Positions 8,478 through 16,957 of a stretch of 64,000 nucleotides of DNA are shown here, piece after piece. The stretch spans positions 434,001 through 498,000 of the forward strand of contig JAMASS010000004.1 in NCBI GenBank assembly GCA_024761205.1. The letters are read 5' to 3'. Each line of letters begins with the position of its first letter. The stretch's first letter is position 1. Both the position numbers and the translations under genes were made by a program. Below the pieces are notes generated by a model. That model did not search any database. It worked only from the letters and a program-made list of their open reading frames with translations, and was not told where the DNA came from. Origin of the DNA: Limisphaerales bacterium. Lineage in GTDB: Bacteria > Verrucomicrobiota > Verrucomicrobiia > Limisphaerales > AAA164-E04.

Positions 8478-9674
8478 TCAAGCAGACAACACAGTGTCCC
8501 AATCCTTCCAAACAGGATCATATCCCAACCGCCGAATCAACGCCGCGATCTCAGCCGGATCCCGCTCATCGGCAATGTCAAATTGCCCCGTCGCCTTGAA
8601 CTCGGTTCCATTCGTTCCGCCCGAACAGGCCTTTTGCAACGACTTGATCCGCCCCCGCTCCGTGACATGCAGATTGTCTTGGCCCGCTCCCGTATAGCCC
8701 CCGGGCTCCGTGTGGCTCCCAGCACTCATGAGCGTCACACCTACCGGAATCAGCCCGTCGCGCAGCCAAGCCGGTTCGCGAGTCGACAAAACCAACCCCA
8801 CGTCCGGAAACGCAATCCGGAACGCCACCAACAACTGCACCAACGCCTTATCTCCCAACGGCAACAACGGTTGAAACTCTCCGGCACAAGGACGCAAGCG
8901 AGGACAGGCAATCGTCAGCCGCGCCTTCCAACAGCTTCGCAGCAAGTACTCCGCGTGAGCGGCCACTGCCAGAGCCTCTTGCCGCCAATCCGCTAAACCA
9001 AACAACGCACCAATTCCTATGCGCCGAAAGCCCGCCTCATAAGCCCGCTCCGGTGTTTTCAACCGCCAATCAAAATCCTTCTTCGGACCAGCGGTGTGCA
9101 TTTCTCGGTAGACCTCCCGATCATAGGTCTCCTGATAAACCACCAACCCTTCAGCACCGGCGCCGACTATTGACCGATACGCCGCTGTCTCCATCGGTCC
9201 CACCTCCAGCGAAAGGCCCGGAACCTCTGCGCGCAACGCCGTTAAACAATCTTCGAGGTAACCATTCGAGACGAACTTAGGATGCTCCCCAGCAACCAAC
9301 AGCACATTTCGAAATCCCTGCTGCCCCAATGCCCGAGCCTCCGCCGCCACCTCATCCACAGAAAGCGTGACGCGGAGGATGGGATTATCCCGAGAAAAAC
9401 CACAATAGCTGCAGTTGTTGATGCACTCGTTCGACAAATACAAGGGAGCGAACAGGCGGATGACTTTCCCAAAACGCCGTTGTGTGATCTGCTGCGACCG
9501 CTGACACATGGCCTCCAACCGGCGTGCAGCCGCAGGTGAGATCAATGTGGCAAACGCAGCCAAACCGACGTCGCCTCGCCCGAGCACACCATTCACCCCC
9601 GCCACCGACGTGGTCATCACCGCACCAGCCCAATCCTCCAGATCGAGCCGATCGAACACCTCAACAAAACTCAC
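8478..9674 (-). CDS. thiH: 2-iminoacetate synthase (ThiH)
   Basis: Radical SAM enzyme that splits tyrosine to dehydroglycine for the thiazole ring of thiamine. The 398-residue protein carries the CX3CX2C cluster motif ECINNCSYCGF with Cys84, Cys88 and Cys91, and the ThiH-type C-terminal BATS-like domain (SAGSHTEPGGYTGAG). No thiG, thiS or thiF is adjacent, so the thiazole genes are scattered in this genome. I looked for a TPP riboswitch between 9675 and 9903 and saw none. The start ATG at 9672-9674 (complement) gives the usual N-terminus. Confidence 0.93.
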   Translation of the reverse strand: MSFVEVFDRLDLEDWAGAVMTTSVAGVNGVLGRGDVGLAAFATLISPAAARRLEAMCQRSQQITQRRFGKVIRLFAPLYLSNECINNCSYCGFSRDNPILRVTLSVDEVAAEARALGQQGFRNVLLVAGEHPKFVSNGYLEDCLTALRAEVPGLSLEVGPMETAAYRSIVGAGAEGLVVYQETYDREVYREMHTAGPKKDFDWRLKTPERAYEAGFRRIGIGALFGLADWRQEALAVAAHAEYLLRSCWKARLTIACPRLRPCAGEFQPLLPLGDKALVQLLVAFRIAFPDVGLVLSTREPAWLRDGLIPVGVTLMSAGSHTEPGGYTGAGQDNLHVTERGRIKSLQKACSGGTNGTEFKATGQFDIADERDPAEIAALIRRLGYDPVWKDWDTVLSA

Positions 9675-9903
9675 GCCACCAAGCTACCAGAGCCCATCGA
9701 ATGCGCAAGGACGCCCACGAAAAGAGGCAAAACCTCACGCAAAGACGGGAATCGGGGATCCAAACTGTGGAATCTACCGAGGTTCTCACAGGCGATCTCA
9801 AACACCGACTTTGCCACCCCACTACTCCCCAAAAAACTCTGCGTCTCTGCATGAGATGCTGCTTCCCCCCCTTTCTCTTTGACCTCCCCCCCTCTGCAAT
9901 GCC

Positions 9904-10128
9904 ATGTTAAAACCGTTGCACGACCTCGGCAAAATCCTCATGCTCATCGGCCTAGCCATCGCGGCACTTGGCCTCCTCATTAACTCGGCCTCCGGAAGAG
10001 GTTGGTTCGGCCGTTTACCCGGTGATATTCATTGGAGTCAAGGAGACTTCAGCCTCCACTTCCCGATCGTCACCTGCATCCTCGTCAGCCTGCTGCTCAC
10101 TTTCCTCATGTGGTTCTTCCGCCGCTGA
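9904..10128 (+). CDS. DUF2905 family small membrane protein
   Basis: A 74-residue inner-membrane protein with two hydrophobic helices: residues 8-28 and about 50-70, separated by the signature WFGRLPGDIHW. This G-RLPGDI turn between two helices is the mark of DUF2905, whose role is unknown. It has its own start at ATG 9904 and stands between thiH (opposite strand) and the DUF6600 lipoprotein. Confidence 0.88.
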   Translation: MLKPLHDLGKILMLIGLAIAALGLLINSASGRGWFGRLPGDIHWSQGDFSLHFPIVTCILVSLLLTFLMWFFRR

Positions 10129-10320
10129 AGACCCATTTCTTCTGAAAAGGTTGTCCGGTTTCCACTAGTGCTTCCGTGAATAAGAAAGAACGATCACGTG
10201 TCAAATGATTGGTGATAATCGAAAACCCCAGATTTTCTCAGAAATCATAGATTAGTGAACACGAAAGACCTTTTGACTAAAAACAAACTTGCTCCTAACC
10301 TGAAACTAAAAGCCCACGCT

Positions 10321-12453
10321 ATGAAACCCAGCACCTCTGCACTCCTCACCCTGACCACCTGCCTAGCTAGCGCAACGTTTGCAACCGGTTGCAGCCACTC
10401 CAACCCGCCACCCAGAATAACTAGAACCATTATCACACCACCGCCAGTGATCGTCGGAGTGCCGGCCGAAAAACCTGCGCCAGTGGTCGTCGAAACGACA
10501 CCGGCAGCCCCCGCGCCAACCACACCGCCACCGATACCCGCACCCACCCCGCAAAGCGCGTCCGAGGTCGCCGCCACACCGCCCGCCTACGCTCAACGCC
10601 CGCCACAATCGCAAGCTGCCGCAACGGCTCTCGCGACACAAACAGTCATCGTCGAGGAGCGTCCCGCAGTCACCACTCAAGTCTTCTACAACGAACTTTC
10701 ACCCTATGGCACCTGGATCCACATGAATAACTACGGCTGGGTTTGGCAACCTACCGCAGCGACCGTGAATGTAAATTGGCGCCCTTACTATGATCGTGGC
10801 CACTGGATCTACACAGACGCCGGATGGTACTGGCACTCCGACTACCCCTGGGGCTGGGCACCATTTCACTATGGACGCTGGAGTCTTGAGGCAGAACATG
10901 GCTGGGTCTGGGTTCCGGGAATAGTCTGGGCCCCTTCCTGGGTCTCGTTTCGTTATACAGATGCCCACTGCGGTTGGGCACCGCTGCCGCCCTATGTCGA
11001 TTACTCAGTAGGTGTGGGATTCACCTACCATGGATCTCGCGTGAGCGTCGGCTTCGGCTTCGGCCTCAGCCACCACCACTATGCCTTCGTAGACCGACAC
11101 TACTTCGGCCACCGTCACCACCGTCACCACGGGGTTGATCACACTCAGGCCAAACAGGTGTTTAACAACTCAACGGTGATTAATAACTACATCGTCGGTG
11201 ACAACAACACGATCATCAACGAAGGCATTAGCTGCGACCGCCTGGCAAGCGGTAACACATCCGAAGTCCGACGCGTTCCCTTGCGAGATGTCGCCGATGC
11301 CAGACACGCCACTGAGAATCCGCGAACAGGTAATCAGGGTGAAGCCATTCCAGTCTACCGCCCCAAAGTGACCAGCGACAAATCTGAGCCGACCGATCGA
11401 CAACTCGCTCGCCAAGAAATCCGCGCCACGCGGAACAAGATTCAAGAACACGCCAAACGAAGAAACAAACCCGAGCCAAGCGTCCGCCGGAACGCCGTGG
11501 GAGCAAGTTCGAGGGCGTCGCTCGCCGCTCAGACCAAGAGCACCAGCGGGCTTATCACACCCAGGCGTACCGGCCGCACGGCAACCAGCCACGGCCAGAA
11601 ACAGAGCGTCGCCAAGCCCACCAGCCGAGGGCGAATCGAAAGCCGCCCCAGCCGAGAGACCGCCACCACTCAACGATCGCAAGCTACCCGAGCACCGCAA
11701 CGACCCACCAGCACCAGCCCGTCGTCCCGCACGACGGCAAGCAAGAACAGCGGACTCACTAAACAATCCGTTCACCAACACAACACCCATGTGACCACTC
11801 GCTCTGAAGTCAGCAGCAACCGATCCAACGCCCGCACGACCCCGCAAGGTCGCATCGAGACTCGCAAACGAGCCGCCACGGCGAACACGAACCGAGCTCG
11901 GGCGAGCATCCGTCCCAACCGGACGACGATAACGCCCAATCGAAGCTACACCGCTACCTCTCGCTCGGAGATCAGCGCCAACCGTTCTAACACCCGAACG
12001 GTGAACAACGGGTTCACCCGCATGCCCCAACAACCCTCGCAATCGCAGACCACGATTACCTCGCAACCAACGCAGTGGCCAAACACCTATGCACCAAATC
12101 GAAGCACGACCCCGCAGCATCGCACAAGCCGCCCCATCGTCCAGCAGACGCCTCGAACCACGGTTCAAGCGTCGCCACGGCGCTCGCCGAGTTCGCCGCG
12201 CCAAACGATGTCGCCGAGCCACCGCCGCAGCCCTCCGATCCAAAACCGGTCTTACGCACCGCCCAGAGTGCAACGTCCGACCGCATCCAGCAGCGTTAAT
12301 CGAGCACCAGTGATCAGCCGTCCCCCAACCTCACGCAGCCAGTCCTCGGTTCGTTCTTATTCGCGACCGGCCGCCTCTCGGAGTAGTGCACTGAGCCGGT
12401 CCGATCCCAGTCGTTCGACGCCGCAACGGTCTCGAAGTGTCCCGTCCCGATAG
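10321..12453 (+). CDS. DUF6600-type lipoprotein with a long Arg/Ser/Thr-rich tail
   Basis: Predicted surface or periplasmic lipoprotein of 710 residues. Start at ATG 10321 gives a signal peptide with lipobox FATGC; an earlier GTG at 10255 gives a poorer one. After a Pro/Thr-rich linker, residues about 120-230 carry tandem Trp/Tyr/Gly-rich repeats such as YGTWIHMNNYGWVWQP, GHWIYTDAGWYWHSD and HYGRWSLEAEHGWVWVPG, the pattern of DUF6600. Next is a His-rich patch near HYFGHRHHRHH. The last 400 residues are basic, low-complexity and rich in SR, TR and NRS repeats with no fold I can name; they could bind polyanions at the envelope. Function unknown. The antisense frames over this gene are composition artefacts. 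Confidence 0.85.
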   Translation: MKPSTSALLTLTTCLASATFATGCSHSNPPPRITRTIITPPPVIVGVPAEKPAPVVVETTPAAPAPTTPPPIPAPTPQSASEVAATPPAYAQRPPQSQAAATALATQTVIVEERPAVTTQVFYNELSPYGTWIHMNNYGWVWQPTAATVNVNWRPYYDRGHWIYTDAGWYWHSDYPWGWAPFHYGRWSLEAEHGWVWVPGIVWAPSWVSFRYTDAHCGWAPLPPYVDYSVGVGFTYHGSRVSVGFGFGLSHHHYAFVDRHYFGHRHHRHHGVDHTQAKQVFNNSTVINNYIVGDNNTIINEGISCDRLASGNTSEVRRVPLRDVADARHATENPRTGNQGEAIPVYRPKVTSDKSEPTDRQLARQEIRATRNKIQEHAKRRNKPEPSVRRNAVGASSRASLAAQTKSTSGLITPRRTGRTATSHGQKQSVAKPTSRGRIESRPSRETATTQRSQATRAPQRPTSTSPSSRTTASKNSGLTKQSVHQHNTHVTTRSEVSSNRSNARTTPQGRIETRKRAATANTNRARASIRPNRTTITPNRSYTATSRSEISANRSNTRTVNNGFTRMPQQPSQSQTTITSQPTQWPNTYAPNRSTTPQHRTSRPIVQQTPRTTVQASPRRSPSSPRQTMSPSHRRSPPIQNRSYAPPRVQRPTASSSVNRAPVISRPPTSRSQSSVRSYSRPAASRSSALSRSDPSRSTPQRSRSVPSR

Positions 12454-13603
12454 TCTGGCACCGAAACAAAACACTGTGCTAAACATCCTCCACACTTCGA
12501 GTCGAGCCATTAGGGGAAGAACTCCAGCCAAATCTCCTGAGATCAACGAACCACGACCTAGAATTCGGAGGATCAAGACGAATCACTTACTGCGAAAACA
12601 CCGCTCGCTCCTCCTGTGCACACTTGCTGCACTCGTCCCATCCACGCTCAACGCAGCTGACGGAAGAACCGAAACCCGGGAGACCATCTATGCCACCGGC
12701 TTCGAAAAAGACGAGGGATTCGATCTGGAATTCAGCCTCATCGATCAGGACGATTGGCAGGCCCTTGGCGGCCTTATCAGTCAGGACGATTGGCGGGCCT
12801 TTTTTGGCGACGGGGGGAACGGTCTCGTCGACAACTTCTTCAACGGTGAAGGCCAGCAAGCCTTCATCGGCTACACTCCGCCCGAATCCGAAGAAACCGT
12901 CGAGTTTTTCAATCTGCTCCGAGCCGTCAATGTCGCGGACTTCCCAGACGAGGCCCCGGCCATCAATTTTAGCGTGACGATGCAGATAGTCAGATCCACC
13001 AACAACGAACACGATAACTTTCGCTGGAGTGTCTATAACCTCAAAGATGATCGGCTCTTCTCGGTTGACTTCGACAATGAAACCAAGAACATCTCTTACA
13101 TCCTTGATGATGACGGGGGCTTAATACACAGCAATGTCACCTTCGATAACTTAGGGGTCTACGACCTAGAGATCTCCATGAACTTCCATCGTAACATCTG
13201 GTGCGCCGCGCTAAACGGAACCGTCATCGCCAACGCCTTGCCAATCACCACAAAAAACGCGGAGCTTACTCTCAGCACTATCGACGCCGTATGGAACATC
13301 TTCAAACCCGGCAGCCCGGGAGACAACTACATGCTCTTCGACAACTACTCGATCACGCGCGCAAGCGTGCCATCGATTCCCCCGAGAGTGGGCACCCAAG
13401 GAATCCTCCCGGGAGGAAAATTCGTCCTCCGAGTCTTCGGCGAACCCAACACAGAGTACCAAGTGGAAACCTCCTCCGATTTCAAGACCTGGACGCCGAT
13501 CAAGACCGGAAAAACCTCCGCGGACGACGCTACCTTCGACATTGTGGATGAAGACGCGCCCGATTTTAAGACCCGATTCTACCGTGCGACGACGATTAAC
13601 TAG
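12437..13603 (+). CDS. Secreted protein of unknown function with C-terminal sheet domain
   Basis: The frame gives up to 388 residues. The export signal lies at LLRKHRSLLLCTLAALVPSTLNA followed by a mature part that begins near ADGRTETRETIYATG; a lectin/LamG-like sheet is suggested by the F-W-Y spacing, and the C-terminus (PNTEYQVETSSDFKTWTPI) is a short domain common at the ends of verrucomicrobial secreted proteins. The start is unclear: the frame opens with GTG 12437 inside the previous gene, another GTG is at 12476, and no ATG, GTG or TTG lies directly before the signal, although a GGAGG is at 12567-12571. A 36-base tandem duplication at 12737-12808 repeats LIDQDDWQALGG as LISQDDWRAFFG. 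Confidence 0.7.
   Translation: MSRPDSLAPKQNTVLNILHTSSRAIRGRTPAKSPEINEPRPRIRRIKTNHLLRKHRSLLLCTLAALVPSTLNAADGRTETRETIYATGFEKDEGFDLEFSLIDQDDWQALGGLISQDDWRAFFGDGGNGLVDNFFNGEGQQAFIGYTPPESEETVEFFNLLRAVNVADFPDEAPAINFSVTMQIVRSTNNEHDNFRWSVYNLKDDRLFSVDFDNETKNISYILDDDGGLIHSNVTFDNLGVYDLEISMNFHRNIWCAALNGTVIANALPITTKNAELTLSTIDAVWNIFKPGSPGDNYMLFDNYSITRASVPSIPPRVGTQGILPGGKFVLRVFGEPNTEYQVETSSDFKTWTPIKTGKTSADDATFDIVDEDAPDFKTRFYRATTIN
12737..12808 (+). repeat. 36-bp in-frame tandem duplication inside the secreted-protein gene
   Basis: Bases 12737-12772 and 12773-12808 encode LIDQDDWQALGG and LISQDDWRAFFG. The shared core TCAGGACGATTGGC is exact in both copies. The duplication keeps the frame and has diverged, so it is not a recent slip. 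Confidence 0.8.
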
Positions 13604-13687
13604 CGCCAAAGCGGCATCTGCTTGAACAATGAAATTTCTTGTGAAAAGTGCTTGCCAGTTGGATCGGTCACCGTTATTTCATTAGGC

Positions 13688-13764
<77 letters not shown>

Positions 13765-13995
13765 CCGCAAGCCCCTGAAAACACTGGCATTTTTAGTGGT
13801 TTTTGACTCAAGGTTCATCGACATTCAACCGTTGAGTCAACACACGATACACGCGACAGGAATCTGTGCTGGAGTTGAATTCATCGTGAGCGCAGTGGAC
13901 ACTTGTTAGAAGGATCAGAAAAACTGCAGGGTCGAGCGGCTGTCCTGTGAGGGCAATGCGAATGATCAGCGATGAGGTCTTGAAGGCGTATACGA

Positions 13996-15330
13996 ATGGT
14001 TGAGCGCGGAACCGATTGGACGAATGCGTCGGTAGTCGAGTTCGCGGCTGGGGAGGATCCGGTCACGAAGATGGAGCAGAAGGCCCGCCAGGTGGTCTTG
14101 GATGCAGTGAGCCAAGGATGGCAAGGTCCTCCGTTCGACCCGATCGAGCTGGCGAACATCATGAATATTTCGGTGCGACCGAATGCGGCGCTAGCCGATG
14201 CGCGGGTGTTCTGGACTAACGACGGCTACGAGATCGAATACAACCCACACAGGCCTCGAGGCCGAGTGAACTTCTCGATCGCACACGAAATAGCGCACAC
14301 GTTTTTTCCGGATTGTGCGGAAGAGGTGAGGAACCGAAGCCGCGAGAAGAGGGACGAACCTAACTGGCAGATCGAAGTGCTCTGCAACGTAGGCGCGGCC
14401 GAACTCACAATGCCGGCCGGATCGTTCCCGTCGGAGGACGATGCGGTCGTGACGATCGAGGAGTTGATGCGCCTGCGAAAGAAGTTCCAGGTATCGGCAG
14501 AAGCTGTGCTGATCAGGTTGGTAAAGCTGGCGTCGTCGAGGATTGCCTGCTTTTCGGCGACGAGGTTCCCTAGGCAAGACAATACGACCGAGTACCGTAT
14601 CGATTACCGGATCGGGTCGTCACATTGGTCGGAATGGGCAATGCATCGTGCGCAGCGACGGGTCCGATCGGAAGTGCTGGACGAATGCGTGGCGATCGGG
14701 ACGACATCGAGGGGGAGCGAGACGTGGGAGCCCAACGACCTGGAAGTGCACGTGGAGGCGGTAGCTCTACCACCGCTCCCCGGCACGCCAAATCTGCGGA
14801 TTGCGGGGTTCATGCGACCGGCCTCGGAAGCGCCTGACCTTGGGGGGATTGACTACCGGCAAGGTAACGCGGCGGTGTTCGTGGCAGATGCGAACGCGGC
14901 CATCATGCACATTGTCAACGATAAGGCGCGGCGTTGGGGACCCCAAGGATTCGCGCAGGCGCTGCGGCTTGAGCATCGGAGCGCCTACAATGACTACGCA
15001 TTGTGGAAGAAGAGTGAGAGCCCGGAAGCAACGTCCCTAGGTGCGGTTCACATGGTTGATGTGGGAAACGACAACAAGTTTATAGTGAGCTTGGTTGCGC
15101 AGAAGGGCTACGGGAGGTCACTTAGGCCGCGTATTCAGTACGGGGCGCTGGACATGGCGCTGCAGGACGCGCGCAGCAGGCTCGAGAAAGCGGATGTGCA
15201 AATGGTGCAGATGCCGAGAATCGGTACGGGCCAGGCAGGAGGGAACTGGCGGGTCATTGAGGGGCTGATCCGGGAGCGGTTGGCTTCAACGGGAATTGAT
15301 GTACGGGTGATTGAGTCGCCACCGCGATGA
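13996..15330 (+). CDS. ImmA/IrrE metalloprotease fused to a macro domain
   Basis: A 444-residue two-domain protein. The N-terminal half is an ImmA/IrrE (COG2856) zinc peptidase: NFSIAHEIAHTFFPD holds HEIAH at 97-101 and the third ligand is probably Glu136 in CNVGAAELTMP. ImmA proteases cleave phage repressors or antitoxin-like regulators. The C-terminal half, from about residue 285, is a macro domain of the ADP-ribose phosphatase/DarG type: HIVNDKARRWG at 305-315 is the adenine/ribose loop and MPRIGTGQAGGNW at 406-418 the diphosphate loop. Its stop overlaps the next gene's leader and the third gene encodes an ART-like protein, so a removal or sensing role for ADP-ribose is likely. No XRE partner is seen upstream. 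G-rich codon use differs from the host genes. Domain calls are firm, function is inference. Confidence 0.85.
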   Translation: MVERGTDWTNASVVEFAAGEDPVTKMEQKARQVVLDAVSQGWQGPPFDPIELANIMNISVRPNAALADARVFWTNDGYEIEYNPHRPRGRVNFSIAHEIAHTFFPDCAEEVRNRSREKRDEPNWQIEVLCNVGAAELTMPAGSFPSEDDAVVTIEELMRLRKKFQVSAEAVLIRLVKLASSRIACFSATRFPRQDNTTEYRIDYRIGSSHWSEWAMHRAQRRVRSEVLDECVAIGTTSRGSETWEPNDLEVHVEAVALPPLPGTPNLRIAGFMRPASEAPDLGGIDYRQGNAAVFVADANAAIMHIVNDKARRWGPQGFAQALRLEHRSAYNDYALWKKSESPEATSLGAVHMVDVGNDNKFIVSLVAQKGYGRSLRPRIQYGALDMALQDARSRLEKADVQMVQMPRIGTGQAGGNWRVIEGLIRERLASTGIDVRVIESPPR

Positions 15331-15346
15331 GCGCTGGAATGATCGA

Positions 15347-16957
15347 GTGACTGTTAAGCTAATCGTGATTAGCGGTGGGATGGCAAGCGGCAAGAGCGTT
15401 CTGGCGCAACGACTCAAGTCGGACTCCGACTGTCAAGTGATTAAGACGAGTGAAATTATCCAGCGTCACCAGTCACGGCGGGCCAAAGGAAATCGACGAT
15501 CGCTGCAGCGCAAGGGCAACGAGTTGGATCGCAATACGAACCATGGTTGGATAGCGGACGAAGTTGCAAAGAGTATCCGGCCCGGAAACGGCGATTCGCC
15601 AGTGGTGCTAGAAGGAGTTCGGAAGCCACAGCAAGTCGACATGATCCTGAACCGAATCGGCCATCGTTACGTCAGGCACGTGCATCTTTCGGTGGATCCG
15701 GCGACCCAGAAACAACGCTTCCAAGCGTCGAATCGAGCAATCAACGACGGTCTAGACTTCGAAGCCGCAGTCAAAGACCCGTCGGAGCGCGAAGTGGCGA
15801 AACTGGCGGAGAAGGCCGATATGGTCATCCAGACCGAGCGTCACACTGAGGCGGACGTGTTCTGCCGGGTCAGTGCAAGACTCAACCTGCAATCGCGATC
15901 TTCGGACCGGATCGTGGACATCCTCGTAGGTGGTCAGTACGGGAGTGAGGGTAAAGGAAATATCGCCGATTACTTGTCACCGGAGTACAAGATATTGATG
16001 AGAGTCGGCGGCCCCAATGCGGGACACAAGGTATATGAGGAACCGCCGTACACGCACATCTCCCTGCCCTGCGGGGCGCGCAGGGGAACGGAAGGACAGG
16101 AGCTCTTGATCGGGCCGGGCGCGGTGATTGAGCCTGTAAAGCTGCTGCAGGAGATACGGGATTGCGAGATAGAGCCGGAGCGGTTGACCTTGGACGAACA
16201 GGTCGTCGTGATAACTCCGGAGGATCGGGAGTGGGAGGAGAAGAATCTCAGGTCGGAGATTGGATCGACGGCGCAGGGAGTCGGGAAAGCGACGGCGCGC
16301 CGGGTGACAAACCGGTTCCGTGGCGACCGGGCGTGCAAGCTTGCAAGGGATCTGGGGCCGGAGTTTAGACCGTACTTGGGGTCGACGGCGGAACGTCTTG
16401 AGAAGGCGTATGCGCGTGGCGAGAAGATCCTGTTGGAGGGAACGCAAGGAACAGGTCTAAGCATGTTTCACGGCTTGTATCCGTCGGTGACCTCAAGGGA
16501 CACGACGGTGTCCGGATGTCTTTCGGAAGCAGGAATTGGACCGCGACGTGTGAATAGGATCGTACTGGTCTGCCGTACGTATCCGATTCGCGTCGGCGGA
16601 AATTCAGGCAATTTCTCGAAAAAGATCGACTGGAAGACGGTGGCGGAGCGGTCGGGGATTTCGTTGGAGGAACTCCATGGGCACGAAGTGGGCTCGGTAT
16701 CGGGGACACGGCGAAGAGTCGGCGAGTTCGACTGGGAGTTGCTCCGCCGTGCGTGCCACCTGAACTCTCCGACGGACATAGCGCTCACGTTCGTGGACTA
16801 TCTGCACCAAGGGAACCGAGAAGCTATCCGGTTTGATCAGCTAACTCCAAAGACGATCAAGTTCGTCGAGGATATCGAGATTGTCGCGGGGGTACCGTGT
16901 TCGCTGATTGGCAACCGTTTCGACTACAAATGCGTCATCGACCGGCGGAGGTGGTAA
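15347..16957 (+). CDS. P-loop kinase fused to a PurZ-like adenylosuccinate synthetase domain
   Basis: From GTG 15347 the protein has 536 residues (an earlier TTG at 15311 would add 12). Residues 1-180 are a P-loop kinase domain, Walker A GGMASGKS at 10-17, reminiscent of nucleoside-phosphate or dephospho-CoA kinases. From about 189 on it is an adenylosuccinate synthetase homologue of only about 350 residues, shorter than PurA (about 430) and close to phage PurZ. The signature reads GGQYGSEGKGN where PurA has QWGDEGKGK, so the catalytic Asp is Ser200 (codon 15944-15946), the substitution I recall for PurZ, which acts on dGMP to begin 2-aminoadenine synthesis. GGPNAGHK keeps the catalytic His227. 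The GTP-selecting TKLD of PurA is TFVD at 481-484, so the nucleotide cofactor may differ. Overlaps both neighbours closely; part of a three-gene cassette. Confidence 0.82.
   Translation: MTVKLIVISGGMASGKSVLAQRLKSDSDCQVIKTSEIIQRHQSRRAKGNRRSLQRKGNELDRNTNHGWIADEVAKSIRPGNGDSPVVLEGVRKPQQVDMILNRIGHRYVRHVHLSVDPATQKQRFQASNRAINDGLDFEAAVKDPSEREVAKLAEKADMVIQTERHTEADVFCRVSARLNLQSRSSDRIVDILVGGQYGSEGKGNIADYLSPEYKILMRVGGPNAGHKVYEEPPYTHISLPCGARRGTEGQELLIGPGAVIEPVKLLQEIRDCEIEPERLTLDEQVVVITPEDREWEEKNLRSEIGSTAQGVGKATARRVTNRFRGDRACKLARDLGPEFRPYLGSTAERLEKAYARGEKILLEGTQGTGLSMFHGLYPSVTSRDTTVSGCLSEAGIGPRRVNRIVLVCRTYPIRVGGNSGNFSKKIDWKTVAERSGISLEELHGHEVGSVSGTRRRVGEFDWELLRRACHLNSPTDIALTFVDYLHQGNREAIRFDQLTPKTIKFVEDIEIVAGVPCSLIGNRFDYKCVIDRRRW

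Noticed and set aside
9675-9903. TPP riboswitch before thiH
   Set aside because: No CTGAGA-type core or second helix pattern on the minus strand.
11170-12273. 367-codon minus-strand open frame
   Set aside because: Antisense to the Arg/Ser-rich tail of the DUF6600 protein; Arg-rich artefact without ribosome site.
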